Notes under the pieces: generated by a model
The model's database searches: none
What the model was told of the DNA's origin: nothing
The model's input: only the letters and a program-made list of their open reading frames with translations
In this document: positions 19,957-30,578 of the stretch, piece after piece
Layout of the letters: each line of letters begins with the position of its first letter
Position numbering within the stretch: position 1 is the first letter of the stretch
DNA from: Chara braunii
Lineage: Eukaryota; Streptophyta; Charophyceae; Charales; Characeae
Assembly: GCA_003427395.1 (NCBI GenBank)
Contig: BFEA01000146.1
Location: 1,520,971 to 1,559,006, forward strand
Direction of reading: 5' to 3'
DNA: 38,036 nt
Position numbers and translations under genes: made by a program

Positions 19957-20749
19957 AACGGATCTGTATTGTGCACCTGGGTCCGCCCCTCCGTTTGTGC
20001 CTATATTCTACATGCTCCTGGCCACTACACCGCTCTTGTTCGTGCCTCTGGTTCTTGGGGATTATGGAATGACGGTGCTATGGTGCAAACTATTACTACC
20101 ATTTGTGATCTCGTGCGTAATTACCCTAACCTGCAACTGTTCCAGGTCATTGACCCTATGGGTACCTCGTGTACTTCGATGCCCGCCTCTACGCCTATCT
20201 CTGAGCCTGCCTCTGTACCTGTCTCTGTGCCTGTTTCTGTGTTTGTCTCCTTCCAGATTATTGACCTCCATGCCTGTCACCGTGCCTGCTTTAGTCTTCA
20301 TTCCCCCACATGGTGCACTAACACCTTGTGACCTCCTTCTTTGTGAGATCACTGACACAGTTACACTTGGTTGTGGAAAACATCGACTTTGTCGACATCA
20401 CTACAAGCGTATAATTTTTTGGGCCCGCTGTCGGCAGGGATGCCACCTCTATCCGGATTGTGAACATCCTCTACATCCAGATGCAGTATGTCCCATCTGT
20501 GCCTGCGGGCGCTATAGCGAATGTGCACTTAACTATGATGGTGAACGCCCCACAATTGTCATGGCCTGCAACCGGCATGCCCTATGTCGTGCATGCTTCA
20601 AAGGTATGGTTAATGCTAGCCGCCCTGGCTCCTGCTGTGACGAAGTTGCTTACCTTAATGGTTTTCGTCCTGTAGATCAGCGAGAGGGCTGCTACCATCG
20701 TCCGCATCCTTATGACAGTTGTCCTATCTGTCATGAGGGTCTTACTTAG
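19957..20749 (+). pseudogene. Host-type relic: USP-like His box followed by tandem RING-like fingers
   Basis: In frame +1, after a TAA at 19954-19956, the sequence reads GHYTALVRASGSWGLWNDGA (within 20000-20090), which resembles the C-terminal His box of ubiquitin-specific proteases: GHY, then W with (N/D)D four and five residues later. A Pro/Val/Ser-rich linker follows. In frame +2, from about 20260 to the TAG at 20747-20749, come two Cys/His clusters: C-x2-H-x2-C-x2-H (CGKHRLCRHH) ending in CPIC, then C-x2-H-x2-C-x2-C (CNRHALCRAC) ending in CPIC. The C-P-x-C ends are typical of RING fingers, which recruit ubiquitin-conjugating enzymes. The frame change falls in the low-complexity linker (about 20207-20270): a frameshift, an assembly indel or an unseen intron. 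The domain calls are by motif only; the gene may be broken. Confidence 0.4.
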
Positions 20750-20775
20750 ACGTACCTTGCACCCTGATAAAAATG

Positions 20776-21070
20776 TGGAGGTGTGCTGAAAAGAGTGTAC
20801 AAGAATGTGCAAAGGTGGGAAACCCTTCACTCAAACTGCAAAACAGTGAAGAATGCAGTAAAAGAAGAACATAAGTTTGTGCCATTTTACTTTGTTTGTA
20901 CCCTACACCCTTACACCCTCAAAGGAAAAGTCCGAAGGGTGAAAATGAGAATGAAAAATGAAGAAGTGCAGGTGCGCTGAAAACCGAACGTGGTAGACTC
21001 TTCACCAAAACTGCAAAACTGTGAAAGAAAGAAGAATGCAGTAAAAGAAAGAAGATATTTGTGTCAATTT
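20776..21070 (+). repeat. Imperfect direct duplication (about 105 bp, period about 190)
   Basis: Both copies contain CAAACTGCAAAAC, AGAATGCAGTAAAAG and a GAAGA-rich end. They lie just downstream of the RING-like ORF in AT-rich, 3'-UTR-like sequence. Confidence 0.6.
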
Positions 21071-21929
21071 ATTATTATTATTTTTTTTTTTTCTCCCTCT
21101 GCCTATCAGTTTTCCTTTTCTGCTCCTCTCTTCCTTGTGTTTAACACCTCTGCCTCTTTCTCATAGCATGCAAGTGGGCTGTTATGGCATACAGGGATGG
21201 GGGCAGTTCGCACTAAACTTCATCAATGTGGCGAGCCTTGTACGTTAGAGGCACAGTGGAGGAGGCATTAAGAAGACTGAGAAACTGAATGACTTCAATG
21301 TGTCTTTGTTTTTTTATTTTCATCCCTTGTTCAGTGTAATGTTTTTTGTAAAACACTGAAAGAAATAAAAATACAGTGAAACAAAGAATAAGAGGACACT
21401 GTTTTGTGTTATTCTGGTTTGTCTGTCTCTTTGCCTGTCTGTTCTTTCATTTTTATTTTCTTCGCTCATCTCATTTCTTCTTCTACTTCATGTGCTTACG
21501 CTCTTAGTCAATAGTTCTGTGACAATATATCTATGAAATACCGGCGGATGCGGCATGTTTTGAAACCCTAAAGCCAAAAAAAACTTGCGCCGGCAAAGAA
21601 ATCACACGCCAACTCGAAATGAGTGATTCCGATCCAAAAGTATCCATTGGACTTTTTTTTTTTTTTTTTTTTTTTCACCTCTGACACCACGGGCAACCTC
21701 TGTAAATATGACACCCGGTCTGACACCGCGGCCATCAGTACTTCAATCGCCTTTTTGAACTCGACACAATTTTCTTTGCCCGCGCATGTTTTTTTTGCCC
21801 ATTCGATAGTCAAAAGGTGACATGAACGTACTTACCTCTTCATGTATATATACAACCCGTTTTTGTAGTTGTACACTTATTCATCTCTTTTGAAGACCCT
21901 AGCCTCATGATCTGTGAGTTTGCATTTGT
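21071..21929. other. AT-rich, no convincing gene
   Basis: Contains T runs (21074-21090, 21653-21675) and AATAAA-type signals near 21364. A minus ORF (21813-21568) with EFKKAIEVLMAAVSDRVSYL is open but ends in a Lys run translated from the T tract, so it is not annotated as a gene. Confidence 0.5.
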
Positions 21930-22300
21930 TTGCTGTGAATCTTATGTCCGTTGTACCACACATGTATGTTCTGTTCGACAGGATCACTCGTATGTCTGTT
22001 GTGAATCTAGATATGTCAGTTGTATCACACATGTATGTTCTGTTCCAGGGGATCACTCGTCCATGCTGCTACCTAGCCTGGTAGAACTAGCCCACCACCC
22101 ATGCAGCAGGGGCCCACAATTACGGACGCAGATACAGGTCCATTCCCTCAAAACCCCACCTGCCTCCTCACGATTCAGGGTATAGACTATACCCCTACTC
22201 TGCACTCCCTCCCTCTAAGGATATGGCCCCGCGATCCTCCTTCTCAACTATTGCCTAACCCACTAGAACTACCCAGCACCCACTCGACAGGGGTCCGATA
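21930..22300 (+). repeat. Two local tandem duplications
   Basis: A unit of about 66 bp (CACACATGTATGTTCTGTTC at about 21958 and 22026) is followed by a looser unit of about 180 bp with AGAACTA-CCCA and CCCACC motifs (about 22082 and 22263). No gene to 22818. Confidence 0.6.
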
Positions 22301-22818
22301 AGGTGCAGATCCCACAAACCCCACCCATGTCCTTGCTTTTCAGTGTAGACCACTCCCCTACCCTGCACTCGCTCCCTCCTCCAGGACTCGCTCCCTCCTC
22401 CAGGGGCCTCACTTCATCCCTCCTTCAGGGACCTCACTGTTGTGCATGATGAAGCCTTCACAAAGCAATGCTCCTTTCCCCATCCCTTCAGACAACCTCC
22501 GTCATGTGTACTCCGCTACTGTCTTACACTGCTAGTACACGGCCCCAGCCTTGCATAAAGTTTTTATCGCCACAAGCAAAACTCAGAGGCGCCGTTGGGA
22601 AAAAAAATCGGTGGCCTTCAAAGTGGTGCGCGTTTCATGCTGACACGCGCGGGCTGATGTGTCGTGTATTGGTGCTTTAACCCGGAAAAAAATGTTCTGA
22701 TGCTGGGGTACATTGTATGTGAATACACATACGTACACTATACAATGAGTTTTAGGGGAAAACTTTGCAGGAGCCTGTGTTACTGCCGTCGTTTTTGTTT
22801 CATCTCTCGAATTGGGTT

Positions 22819-22980
22819 CCTCGGGCAAAAGTTGTTTGTATTGTAATTTTCTTACAACATAGTTTTTTCAGATTTTTTTTTGAACAATTAATTTGGAATT
22901 TTGCTGACATCCTCAGGCAAAAGTTGTTTGTATTGGAATTTTCTACAAAGTTTTTTCAGATTTTTTTTTGAGCAATTAAA
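22819..22980 (+). repeat. 92-bp tandem duplication, related copy at 33753
   Basis: Units at 22819 and 22911 begin CCTC(G/A)GGCAAAAGTTGTTTG. A third, diverged member starts at 33753, just outside element B, showing a dispersed AT-rich repeat family. Confidence 0.75.
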
Positions 22981-23373
22981 ATTCTAAAAAGAAATCAGAA
23001 AACAGAATGTCCCTACCATCAAAACTTCAAAGAAATTTTGAAGTTTGAGGGGAAAAAAAAAAGAAATCCAAAGAGATCAGGAAATAGGATGTCCTTGCCA
23101 TCATGGTAGCCGGTGTTCGGCCAGGGCCGAACGGTTGAACCTGAACGCCCCCCTGTAAACGCAGACCCCAAAAAACAAAAAAACAGAAAAGATATGAAAA
23201 AAAAAAATGTTATGCAGAAAAATAAATTGAACAACATTTGCCTCACCATTACATCCAAATTCTTTACCAAATTTGAAATTAAAATAAAATACAGAAAACA
23301 AATACAATAATAAAAAAATAAGAAAAAATGAAGAGAATTAAAATCAGTGCGTGGGCGGGCACGTTTTAGACAC

Positions 23374-23575
23374 TGCCATCGTACGACCCATTTTAAGATC
23401 GTCCTCATTTTTTATCCTCTGAAAACAGCCCACAAAAGGGTACGTATTCCTGATCTCCAAAGCGCATCCCAAAAACTCCCAACCCCCGGACCCATCGTCT
23501 GAATACGTACCCTGTTGTGGGCTGTTTTCAGAGGATAAAAATGAGGACGATCTTAAAATGGGTCGTACGATGGCA
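23374..23575. repeat. Foldback element: 75-bp nearly perfect inverted repeats, 51-bp loop
   Basis: Left arm 23374-23449 (begins TGCCATCGTACGACCC) and right arm 23501-23575 (ends GGGTCGTACGATGGCA) differ by about one substitution and one T-run indel. Arm identity near 97 percent means it is young or maintained. It is embedded in a local repeat: the flank to the left (CACGTTTTAGACACTGCCATC) recurs near 24348 without the hairpin. No clear target duplication. It could be a MITE-like element or a hairpin RNA source. Confidence 0.9.
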
Positions 23576-24150
23576 ATCAGGGCAGGCCAGGACTTTTCTT
23601 CATGGTCTAGCCGAAGCCAGAAAGCAGCGGCAATTTCGGGTTGGCTGAATCAGATTGACATTAACACCTCTATGCGTGAAAAGATACCCGGTCAGGTCAT
23701 ACTCCTGAAATTGGTATACCAGCGAACAGGTTTTTGAAGACCCTCGACAACTTTGCAATCAGACGGGGCCCTATCTGGAAACTGACTGCAAGCCTGTTGA
23801 GGCGTTTTTCGTTTGGACTTTAGAGGTGGTGGGTAGCATATAGGTTTTTCTTACTTCTGTTTTCGACCTCTTCGGCTGACTCTCGGCAGCCTTCTTCAGT
23901 TGAAAAACTGTTGATGGCCGCCCGCTGTCGACTTTTGTCGGCAGCAACCTTTTTCAGTTTGTCTGGAAAGTATCGGCGGTTTCTGGGGATGTGGAACGCA
24001 TGGCGGGGGCTTTTCACGGGATGCGACGTCCATGATGAGAATTTTTTTCAATCAGACATCCTGCTGTCAGCGGGTCTTTTTGTCGTTTGTCAACTTGTGA
24101 CTGCATATCGTGTTTTGGTGTGCGTATCTTTGCCCTGCCCTTTGCCCCTT
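23576..24150. other. No gene seen
   Basis: Moderately complex sequence with short ORFs on both strands and no recognisable domain. Confidence 0.5.
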
Positions 24151-24770
24151 AGACACTGCCATCTTTGCCGATTTTTCTTTTTTTTTTTGGCTTTGTCAAA
24201 TGCCCTGAAAATTTATAGATGTATATCTCACACTATTCAAAACTCGTAAAAAAAAAATTAATAGTAATAAAATTGTTTAGGCCTGGAAATAAAGTGAGAC
24301 AAAAAGTGAAAAGATAAAAAAAAGACAACGTAGTTAGTGGGCGAGCACGTTTTGACACTGCCATCTTTGGCGATTTTTCATTTTTTTTGGCTTAGTAAAA
24401 TGCCTTCAAAATTTATAGGCATGTAACTCACATCATAAAGAACTCACAAAAAAAACTAAAAAAAACAAATAATTTTTAGGCCCCGAAATAATTTTTGGCA
24501 GGGGTCTAACCCCTTCAGGTTCGGACCCCGAACGGGACCCCGAATGCCTGAACGTACGAGGTTGGCCTGGGGGCCTCCGTACGTACGGCTTGGTAATCAT
24601 GCCTGCCGTAATTTTTTTTTTCTTCTCATTTCTATTTTCTTCTCAAGGCCCCGAAATAATTTTTGGTGGGGGCCGAACCCCTTCAGGTTCAGACCCAGAA
24701 CGTCCGCACGTACGGAGGTTGGCCCGGGGGCCTCCATAGGTACGGGCTGGTAACCATGCCTGCTGTCAAA
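24151..24770 (+). repeat. Local repeat cluster into which element B inserted
   Basis: Unit type 1 starts GACACTGCCATCTTT at 24152 and 24354 (period about 202). Unit type 2 starts AGGCCCCGAAATAATTTTTG at 24478 and 24646 (period 168) and contains GGTTGGCC and CGTACG motifs. CTCATTTCTATTTTCTTCTC at 24625-24644 recurs exactly at 33706-33725, directly after the 3' LTR of element B. Confidence 0.75.
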
Positions 24771-24788
24771 AAAAAAAAATTATTCTCG

Positions 24789-25849
24789 TGCGAGGATCTG
24801 GGTCCTCGGCAGGCCTAAGGAGCCTCTTGCTGCAGATGTGCCCTCCCTAAGTGAAGGCGGGCTTGACAAATCACTAGAGGCCCTAAGCTGTCAATATCGT
24901 ATTTGGGGTCTAGGCAGTTTCGTCACGCCAGTTGGTTGAGGAAAACACAGGCCGAGCAGCGAGACATTCCACAGCCTTCCAGGCCTTTCCAAAACGATGC
25001 AGCCCTGGATGAGAATCGCAGCCTCATACACAGACAGTTGGGAGGCCCAACCGAATGAGGCCCAGTAACTGCAAGAGAGGCGCAACATCCTGGGGCCTAC
25101 CGGGAGCTTCTGGGCCCAGGCCCAAGCCAGCCAGGCTGCGAAGACAGGCAGGCTCTTTCCATATAGGAAAAAGCTCGCTGCCTGGATTCTCATTCGGGCA
25201 CTTGCTGGCTGGCGGCAGCACTGCTGGAGCTCATGCTCGCGTGCTGGCTGCTAGCGCTGGAGCAAGGTGTTGCGCACGTGCGGTCGTGTGTGGAAGCAGG
25301 GCGCTGCTGAGGGCAGCGCCATAGCCCAACCTCCACAGCTGGCTGAGGGCTTGGATGTACAGTGAGGCGCAGGGGTGGTCTTCCGGTTTATAGAGGGAAG
25401 ACGTGGGTGTCAGACAAGGGAGAGAGAGAAGGATGATGATGATGATGATGTGAGAGCACATACCTGGTATTGGCGGTGGTCTGCTACAGGCACAACTTCA
25501 AGTACTTCGTTGGCTGCTGACGTCAACAGCTGCATGGTCAATTAGTAGCCTAGTAGTAGCTGTGTAGCGAGCAGGCTGGGCGCCGAGCGCCAAGTAGGGA
25601 GGACCTGGATACATATGTTGGTGGTGGCGAGAGCAAGCTCTCATTGACATTGGTTTTTAGTGTTACGATTCTCCATTGGTGTCATATTGGTGCAATGCTG
25701 CTTTCTGAACACTGGGATACGATCTGGCTTTCAATGTGATTGTGCAATCTGAANCAATGCTGCTTTCTGAACACTGGGATACGATCTGGCTTTCAATGTG
25801 ATTGTGCAATCTGAATATTGTCATCTCGCTATTGCTCATTTTCCTTGCA
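24789..25849 (+). repeat. Element B 5' LTR (1061 bp)
   Basis: TG...CA ends. Compared with the 3' LTR it carries an extra segment of about 22 bp near 24918-24940 and a 62-bp tandem duplication (units at 25693 and 25755, with an n at 25754). A GAT microsatellite sits near 25433-25450. Promoter and start site would lie here, but I cannot place them with confidence. Confidence 0.9.
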
Positions 25850-25852
25850 ATT

Positions 25853-25867
25853 TGGTGTTGGAGCTGG
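25853..25867 (+). promoter_or_regulatory. Element B primer binding site (probable)
   Basis: TGGTGTTGGAGCTGG starts four bases after the CA end of the 5' LTR, the usual PBS position. It starts TGG, as required for pairing with a tRNA CCA end, and partly resembles the initiator-Met PBS (TGGTATCAGAGC), with three or four differences, so another tRNA or decay is possible. Confidence 0.6.
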
Positions 25868-27126
25868 TTTGAACTGCGCTCATTGGTTCTTCGCAATAAC
25901 TTTTCGGTGCTTAGCATGAGGTGTGGGGCAGTGATAAGCCTTGGGCGTGGAATGTGAGGCAGCCCAATGTCGTGTGGGCGCATCAGGAAGCTATGTGGTG
26001 ACATTAGGGGTGTACGCTGGATGATGAGAGCTCGCTGATGTGGCATTTAAGCCTAGATGGAACTACATTTTGTCGTTGGTTGTGCCGAGGCAAAGACCGG
26101 TCATCATAAATGCACATCTGGTTGCCGGTGAGAAATCTGTGGTTGGGGGCAGCATTATGAGGTACACTGCTTCCTTCCTTATCTACCCTCTTCATTGCTT
26201 CTTACCGTGAGGAAGTGAGTCTTGTCGTGAGAGTCCTCTCATTGTGAGGTGTCGCGAGCGCTCAACCTTGAGAGTCAACATTCTTCCTGGGCAGCAAGCT
26301 GGTGGGAGACGGGCGATGCCTCTAAAGGGCCCTGGACGAAGCACTCGGGTCACGATCACCATGCCAACCCGCTGGGACTAACACGCATGCTTTGCCGCAA
26401 GTCCTTGGTACTGCGGCTGCACAATAGAGGTCATGCGGGGCATGCCAACCCTTTGAACAGACGCTTTCCAGACCGTCTTTAAATATTTCTGGTGGGGACT
26501 CGGTGTTGATTCTGGTTGTGATCGTCGTCCTGATTGCGAAGTTAAAGAATTCCCGAGGACCGTGGGGGCTGTCCTAAAACTGCCTCTTGATCAACCAGAT
26601 CAAACCGGGTGTAAGGCTTGTTGCATGCGAGGATAAATATGGTGCAGGGGCTGGCATGTTCAGCGTAGACTTGGGGCACAGGGGTGGGTCGGATTGCACA
26701 CCTTCAGACTCGCTGCTCAACCAAATGCTCAGGGCGTTGACACAAAGTGATTACTCAGAGGGATACAGGGAAAGGGTTGGATTTAAACTGTTCGCCGAGG
26801 CATTAATTAGATAAATGCCATTCAACATACATCTCTGCAGGGGACATTATTTTTATTTTTGATTATTTAGTTGTTACGGACTTGTCTAACAACTGACAGA
26901 CAACTGCAGATAGAGTAGTATATTCTTTGCTGCATTGCAATCTGTAGTAGAGTAATCTAAAAATAGATTTAGCATTCCGTGTAGGATCCGACATTAGTTG
27001 ACACTTAACTACCTAACTGTCTCTGTCCAGGCCGACCGGAATTAGTTGTATATCATACTCGGTTGTGTGTCATGCTGAGGTAGGATTCAATGTGGATTCT
27101 AGTTTAGATCACACACACTGTAGCTC
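25868..27126 (+). other. Element B leader, non-coding
   Basis: About 1.26 kb between the PBS and the gag ATG. The ORFs present are short and lack known domains. A packaging signal is expected here from retroelement biology but cannot be located by eye. Confidence 0.6.
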
Positions 27127-29049
27127 ATGAGTGATGCAAGCACTAGTGAGGAGGAGTTGTTAGTGGATGACCTTAGGATCACTCGTAGAACTGCTCTCAG
27201 TCGACCCTTGACTTTCCTAGAGTTAGGTCCAGGAGACGAGAGGAGATTGCGGAGAGAGGCTAGAGAAAGGGCAGCAACAAGGAGAGCGAGGGATGCCGCG
27301 ACCAGCGCCAGGTCTAGAGCTATAGCTAGCACAAGTGCAACCATGACCACCTCCTCCATGTTGCAGGCCTCTACTCAGGCCACTTCGTCATGAGTCAGTT
27401 AGAGTGGTTCTCAGGCTTCCATTAGCCAGAGTGTTGGCTCGCAAGTCAGTCAACAAGCTCAACTCACGCTGGAGGATTATGAAATCCTCCAAGCAGAAGA
27501 ACTTCAGGATGAGCTGCAGCGGCAGTTGGATGAAGCAGCAGAGAGAAGAAGAAGAGCTATCTTGAGAAAAGCTAGACTAGGTAGTAGACTGCAGGAACTA
27601 GGCAAGCTAGAGGCACTAGATGAGTCCGCACTTGATCTCGCTATGCGAGCACTGCGAAATTCGCTCCTGTGTGTGGCGGAGACGCAGGTTGTTCAACAGG
27701 AGGTGTTGGCTGAACTAGTGGCAGGCCAGAAACGAATTCCGCCTGCACTACAGTCTCCTCGTCCAGTGATGAGGAAGCCTCAGTTTGTTGTAGCTCCCCC
27801 TTCGGTTGCGAGTCCATCAATGATCTCGTTACCGGTTGGGCCCGAACCTATGTTTGGCATGCCCCCTCCAGCTGGTTATGTAGCTACTAGTGGTCCGATT
27901 CTTAGAGTTTCTACCGTACTATCTACGACGGTGGTAACTACAGTCCCATCGTCAGTACAAGCTCAGGTTGGTGCACAACAACCTGTCTCAGTGGCTATGC
28001 AGCCACTCCAGCAATCCCCTGGGCCAATGTAGCCCATGCAGTGGATGCCAAAGATCCCATTGCTGAGTCCTAAACCTTTTTCTGGCGACAAGAAAAAGGA
28101 CGAGGACCTGGACACCTGGGTGAGAACTGTGCCCACATATGTGAGGCAGGCTGGAGCAAGAAGTTGTAGTGACTGCCTCCTGTTTAGAGGGGTCAGCAGC
28201 CCGCTGGTTGAATGGCCTAGTGCAGCAGTAGGGCTACGGTAAGAACTTCGATGCCTGGGCCCAGGCCCAGACATTGGAAGACTTCGTACGGTCCGTGTAT
28301 AACAGGTGGCATGACCCTCAAGGGGCTCAGAAGGCCACACATACGATCACAGATACCGTACAAGAAGGTACAAGAATGTTCGCGAGATCACAGATACCGT
28401 AGAACGCCTGCTCGTGGTACCTGGTGTGCATTATGACCAGCAGGTGCGCCTTACTGATTACCTGAGATGTCTGCCTTCAGAGGTAAGAACTAAGCTGGTA
28501 GATGAGGCCTATGTTGACCAACACAACTTCACTTCTTTCACCAAGGAGGCCTTAGATATAGAGGCAAAGCTTGGGTCCGCGCATCAGGGTCCAATAGGTG
28601 GTAGGAGGAAGAAGCTTCCCTAGGATTGGAAGAAGAAGGGTCAGTTAATGTTCGTTGACCATGACGGTCAGCCGACGAAAATTGACGAGTTCCCAGATCT
28701 AGGGGATGAGACAGAGCATGATGGGGCCAGTGAGACTCCGGATCGGGGAGTCGTGGCGCCTATCAAAGAAAAGGCTAGGGGGACCGGGAAGAAAAAGGTA
28801 GTACGGTCCACGGGTCAGGGCGACCAAGGAACGCCCGCATGGGTGAAACTTGGTTTAGAGTATGAGATGTGGAGGGACCGAGTTGCTAGGGCTACGTGGA
28901 TGAACTGTGGCAACTATGGCCACACTTCCAGAACGTGCCGAGGCAAGAAAGTCCTAACAAGGGTAGCCTCTCCAACGGTGGTGGGACTATCTTCGAACCC
29001 TGACTGTGCTTTTGCGAGCACTTCACAGGGAAACACCTCGGACCAATAG
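27127..29049 (+). pseudogene. Element B gag relic
   Basis: Starts at the ATG of MSDASTSEEELLVDDLRITR. The N-terminal 250 residues are Arg/Ala- and Glu-rich with a likely coiled coil (LEDYEILQAEELQDELQRQL). The capsid part begins at PKPFSGDKKKDEDLDTWVRT and goes on with ARWLNGLVQQ and LEDFVRSVYNRW. The frame is broken by TGA 27391, TAG 27400, TAG 28030, TAG 28229 and TAG 28621, all one C-to-T change from CGA or CAG, and by frameshifts near 28140-28154 and 28345-28390, the second next to a local duplication of GATCACAGATACCGTA (28344, 28387). The knuckle at 28897-28938 reads WMNCGNYGHTSRTC, so the first Cys of CCHC is lost. Gag would form the particle and bind RNA. Confidence 0.8.
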
Positions 29050-29834
29050 GAGTTTTAGCCGCTCTAACTCGCGCTGAAGTGGTAACGTTGCCTTCTTTAC
29101 TTCAGGTGTTGTCCATGGCTAGTGACCCATGTATCGCCCTGCAGACACATTCAGACCCACCGACGCTCTGTTCGAGAGATGTGTCTGAGTCCCTAGAGGA
29201 GTTAGAGACTGAGTGGTCAAGGAAGGACCCAGAGACTCTTGGGCGATGATCAGTAGAGGTCCTAAGGGTGAACATTTCGTGGTAGAGATCAATGTAGGTG
29301 GCCGCAAAGTGGGCGCCTTCGCAGACATAGGCTCTACACGAAACTTCATCAGTTGTGCTTGTGTGGATAGACTGCGCTTAGGGGACCAAGCGCAGAGGCT
29401 TAGCAGATCTGTAGCTTCTACGCTAGCCAACAAACACCAAATGTTAGTTAAAGACTATGTGAAGGACGTAGTATGTTCCTTCTCATATGGAGGAGGGGAA
29501 GTGAGACACAAAATCTCTTTCCTCGTTAGCGACGAACTACCCTTCGATATGCTACTAGGCATGTACTACCTCGAGGTCGCTCAACCTCAGTTTGACTGGG
29601 ATAGGAAGGTGTTGATACACAAGCTTCCGAACAATAGAACTGTTAGACTGCAGAAGTATAAAGCTAGTAGTCTAGTGGAAAACTACGGTTGCATGTGTGC
29701 ATCCTCTTTCTGTAACTACTATAAGCAGAATCGTGAGGAGGGCATGTATCTAGTCTTTGTCTCTGAGAAAGGGGAGGCCGTTAAAACACCCCAGAGATAG
29801 GATCAGTCGTCGCAACATATTCTGACCTTTTTTA
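29050..29834 (+). pseudogene. Element B protease region
   Basis: After the gag stop, a short linker (SLEELETEW) shifts frame near 29235 into a frame with ISRGPKGEHFVVEINVGGR and the aspartic protease loop FADIGSTRNFIS, where the family has D(T/S)G; here it is DIG, explainable by an ACA-to-ATA change. The flap/C-terminal block FDMLLGMYYLEVAQPQFDW is present. A TAG at 29798-29800 and a frame change at a T6 run near 29826-29832 separate it from RT. The enzyme would be a homodimeric aspartic protease cleaving Gag-Pol. Confidence 0.75.
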
Positions 29835-30575
29835 GGAGCCCACAGGCGTGGTAGAAAGGGAGGTGGTCCATGCAGTAGAGGTTGTCCCAGGGAGTAAAGT
29901 ACCTAGAGGACGCATCTATTGGATGTCTCCTGCGGAGATGGATGAGCTCCGCCGCCAGCTCAAGGAGCTCACAGAAAAGCGATGGATTCGGCCTAATACC
30001 TCCCCTTACGGTGCGCCAGTCTTATTTGTCCCAAAGAAGGCGGGTACACTAAGGATGTGCATTGATTATAGGGGCCTCAATGCCATAACCGTTAAGAACG
30101 CGGAGCCCCTACCCCGCATCGACGACCTACTGGATAGAGTGCATGGATGCCGGTACTTCACAAAGATAAATCTGAAGTCTGAATACCATCAAATTGCCAT
30201 TAGACTTGAGGACCAACAAAAATCCGCCTTTCAGACCAGGTACGGTCTGTACGAGTTTGTGGTGATGCCCTTTGGCCTATGCAATGCTCCTGGTACATTC
30301 CAGCATGCAATGAATAGGATATTTCTCGTCGTGTAACTCGATGATATACTTATCTTTAGTAAGGTTGTAGAGGAGCACGCTGAGCACTTGAAAATAGTGT
30401 TAGGTCTCCTAAGACAGCACCAGTACAAGGTTAACTTGGAGAATGCGAGTTCGGTCGCACCAAGATCTTGTACTTGGGTCATGAAATCTCTGCGGATAGT
30501 TTGAGGCCGGACGATGCTAAAGTGGCCAGCATACGAGACTGGCCGAGACCTTAGACTGTCACTGAGGTCAGATCG
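29835..30575 (+). pseudogene. Element B reverse transcriptase
   Basis: RT blocks are clear: [69 protein letters not shown] (the first catalytic Asp is replaced: family FTKIDL, here FTKINL), [18 protein letters not shown]. The YxDD box is cut: TAA at 30334-30336 takes the place of Tyr, followed by LDDILIFSK. A one-base deletion near 30443 (LE-N for LEKCEF) shifts frame, and TAG at 30552-30554 follows. The thumb/connection GHEISADSLRPDDAKVASIR is read after the shift. RT copies element RNA in the cytoplasmic particle. Dead on at least four counts. Confidence 0.88.
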
Positions 30576-30578
30576 TTT

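Noticed and set aside
21568-21813. Minus-strand 81-codon ORF with a helix-like segment
   Set aside because: It reads through a long T tract as a Lys run, has no splice or domain support, and lies in AT-rich sequence.
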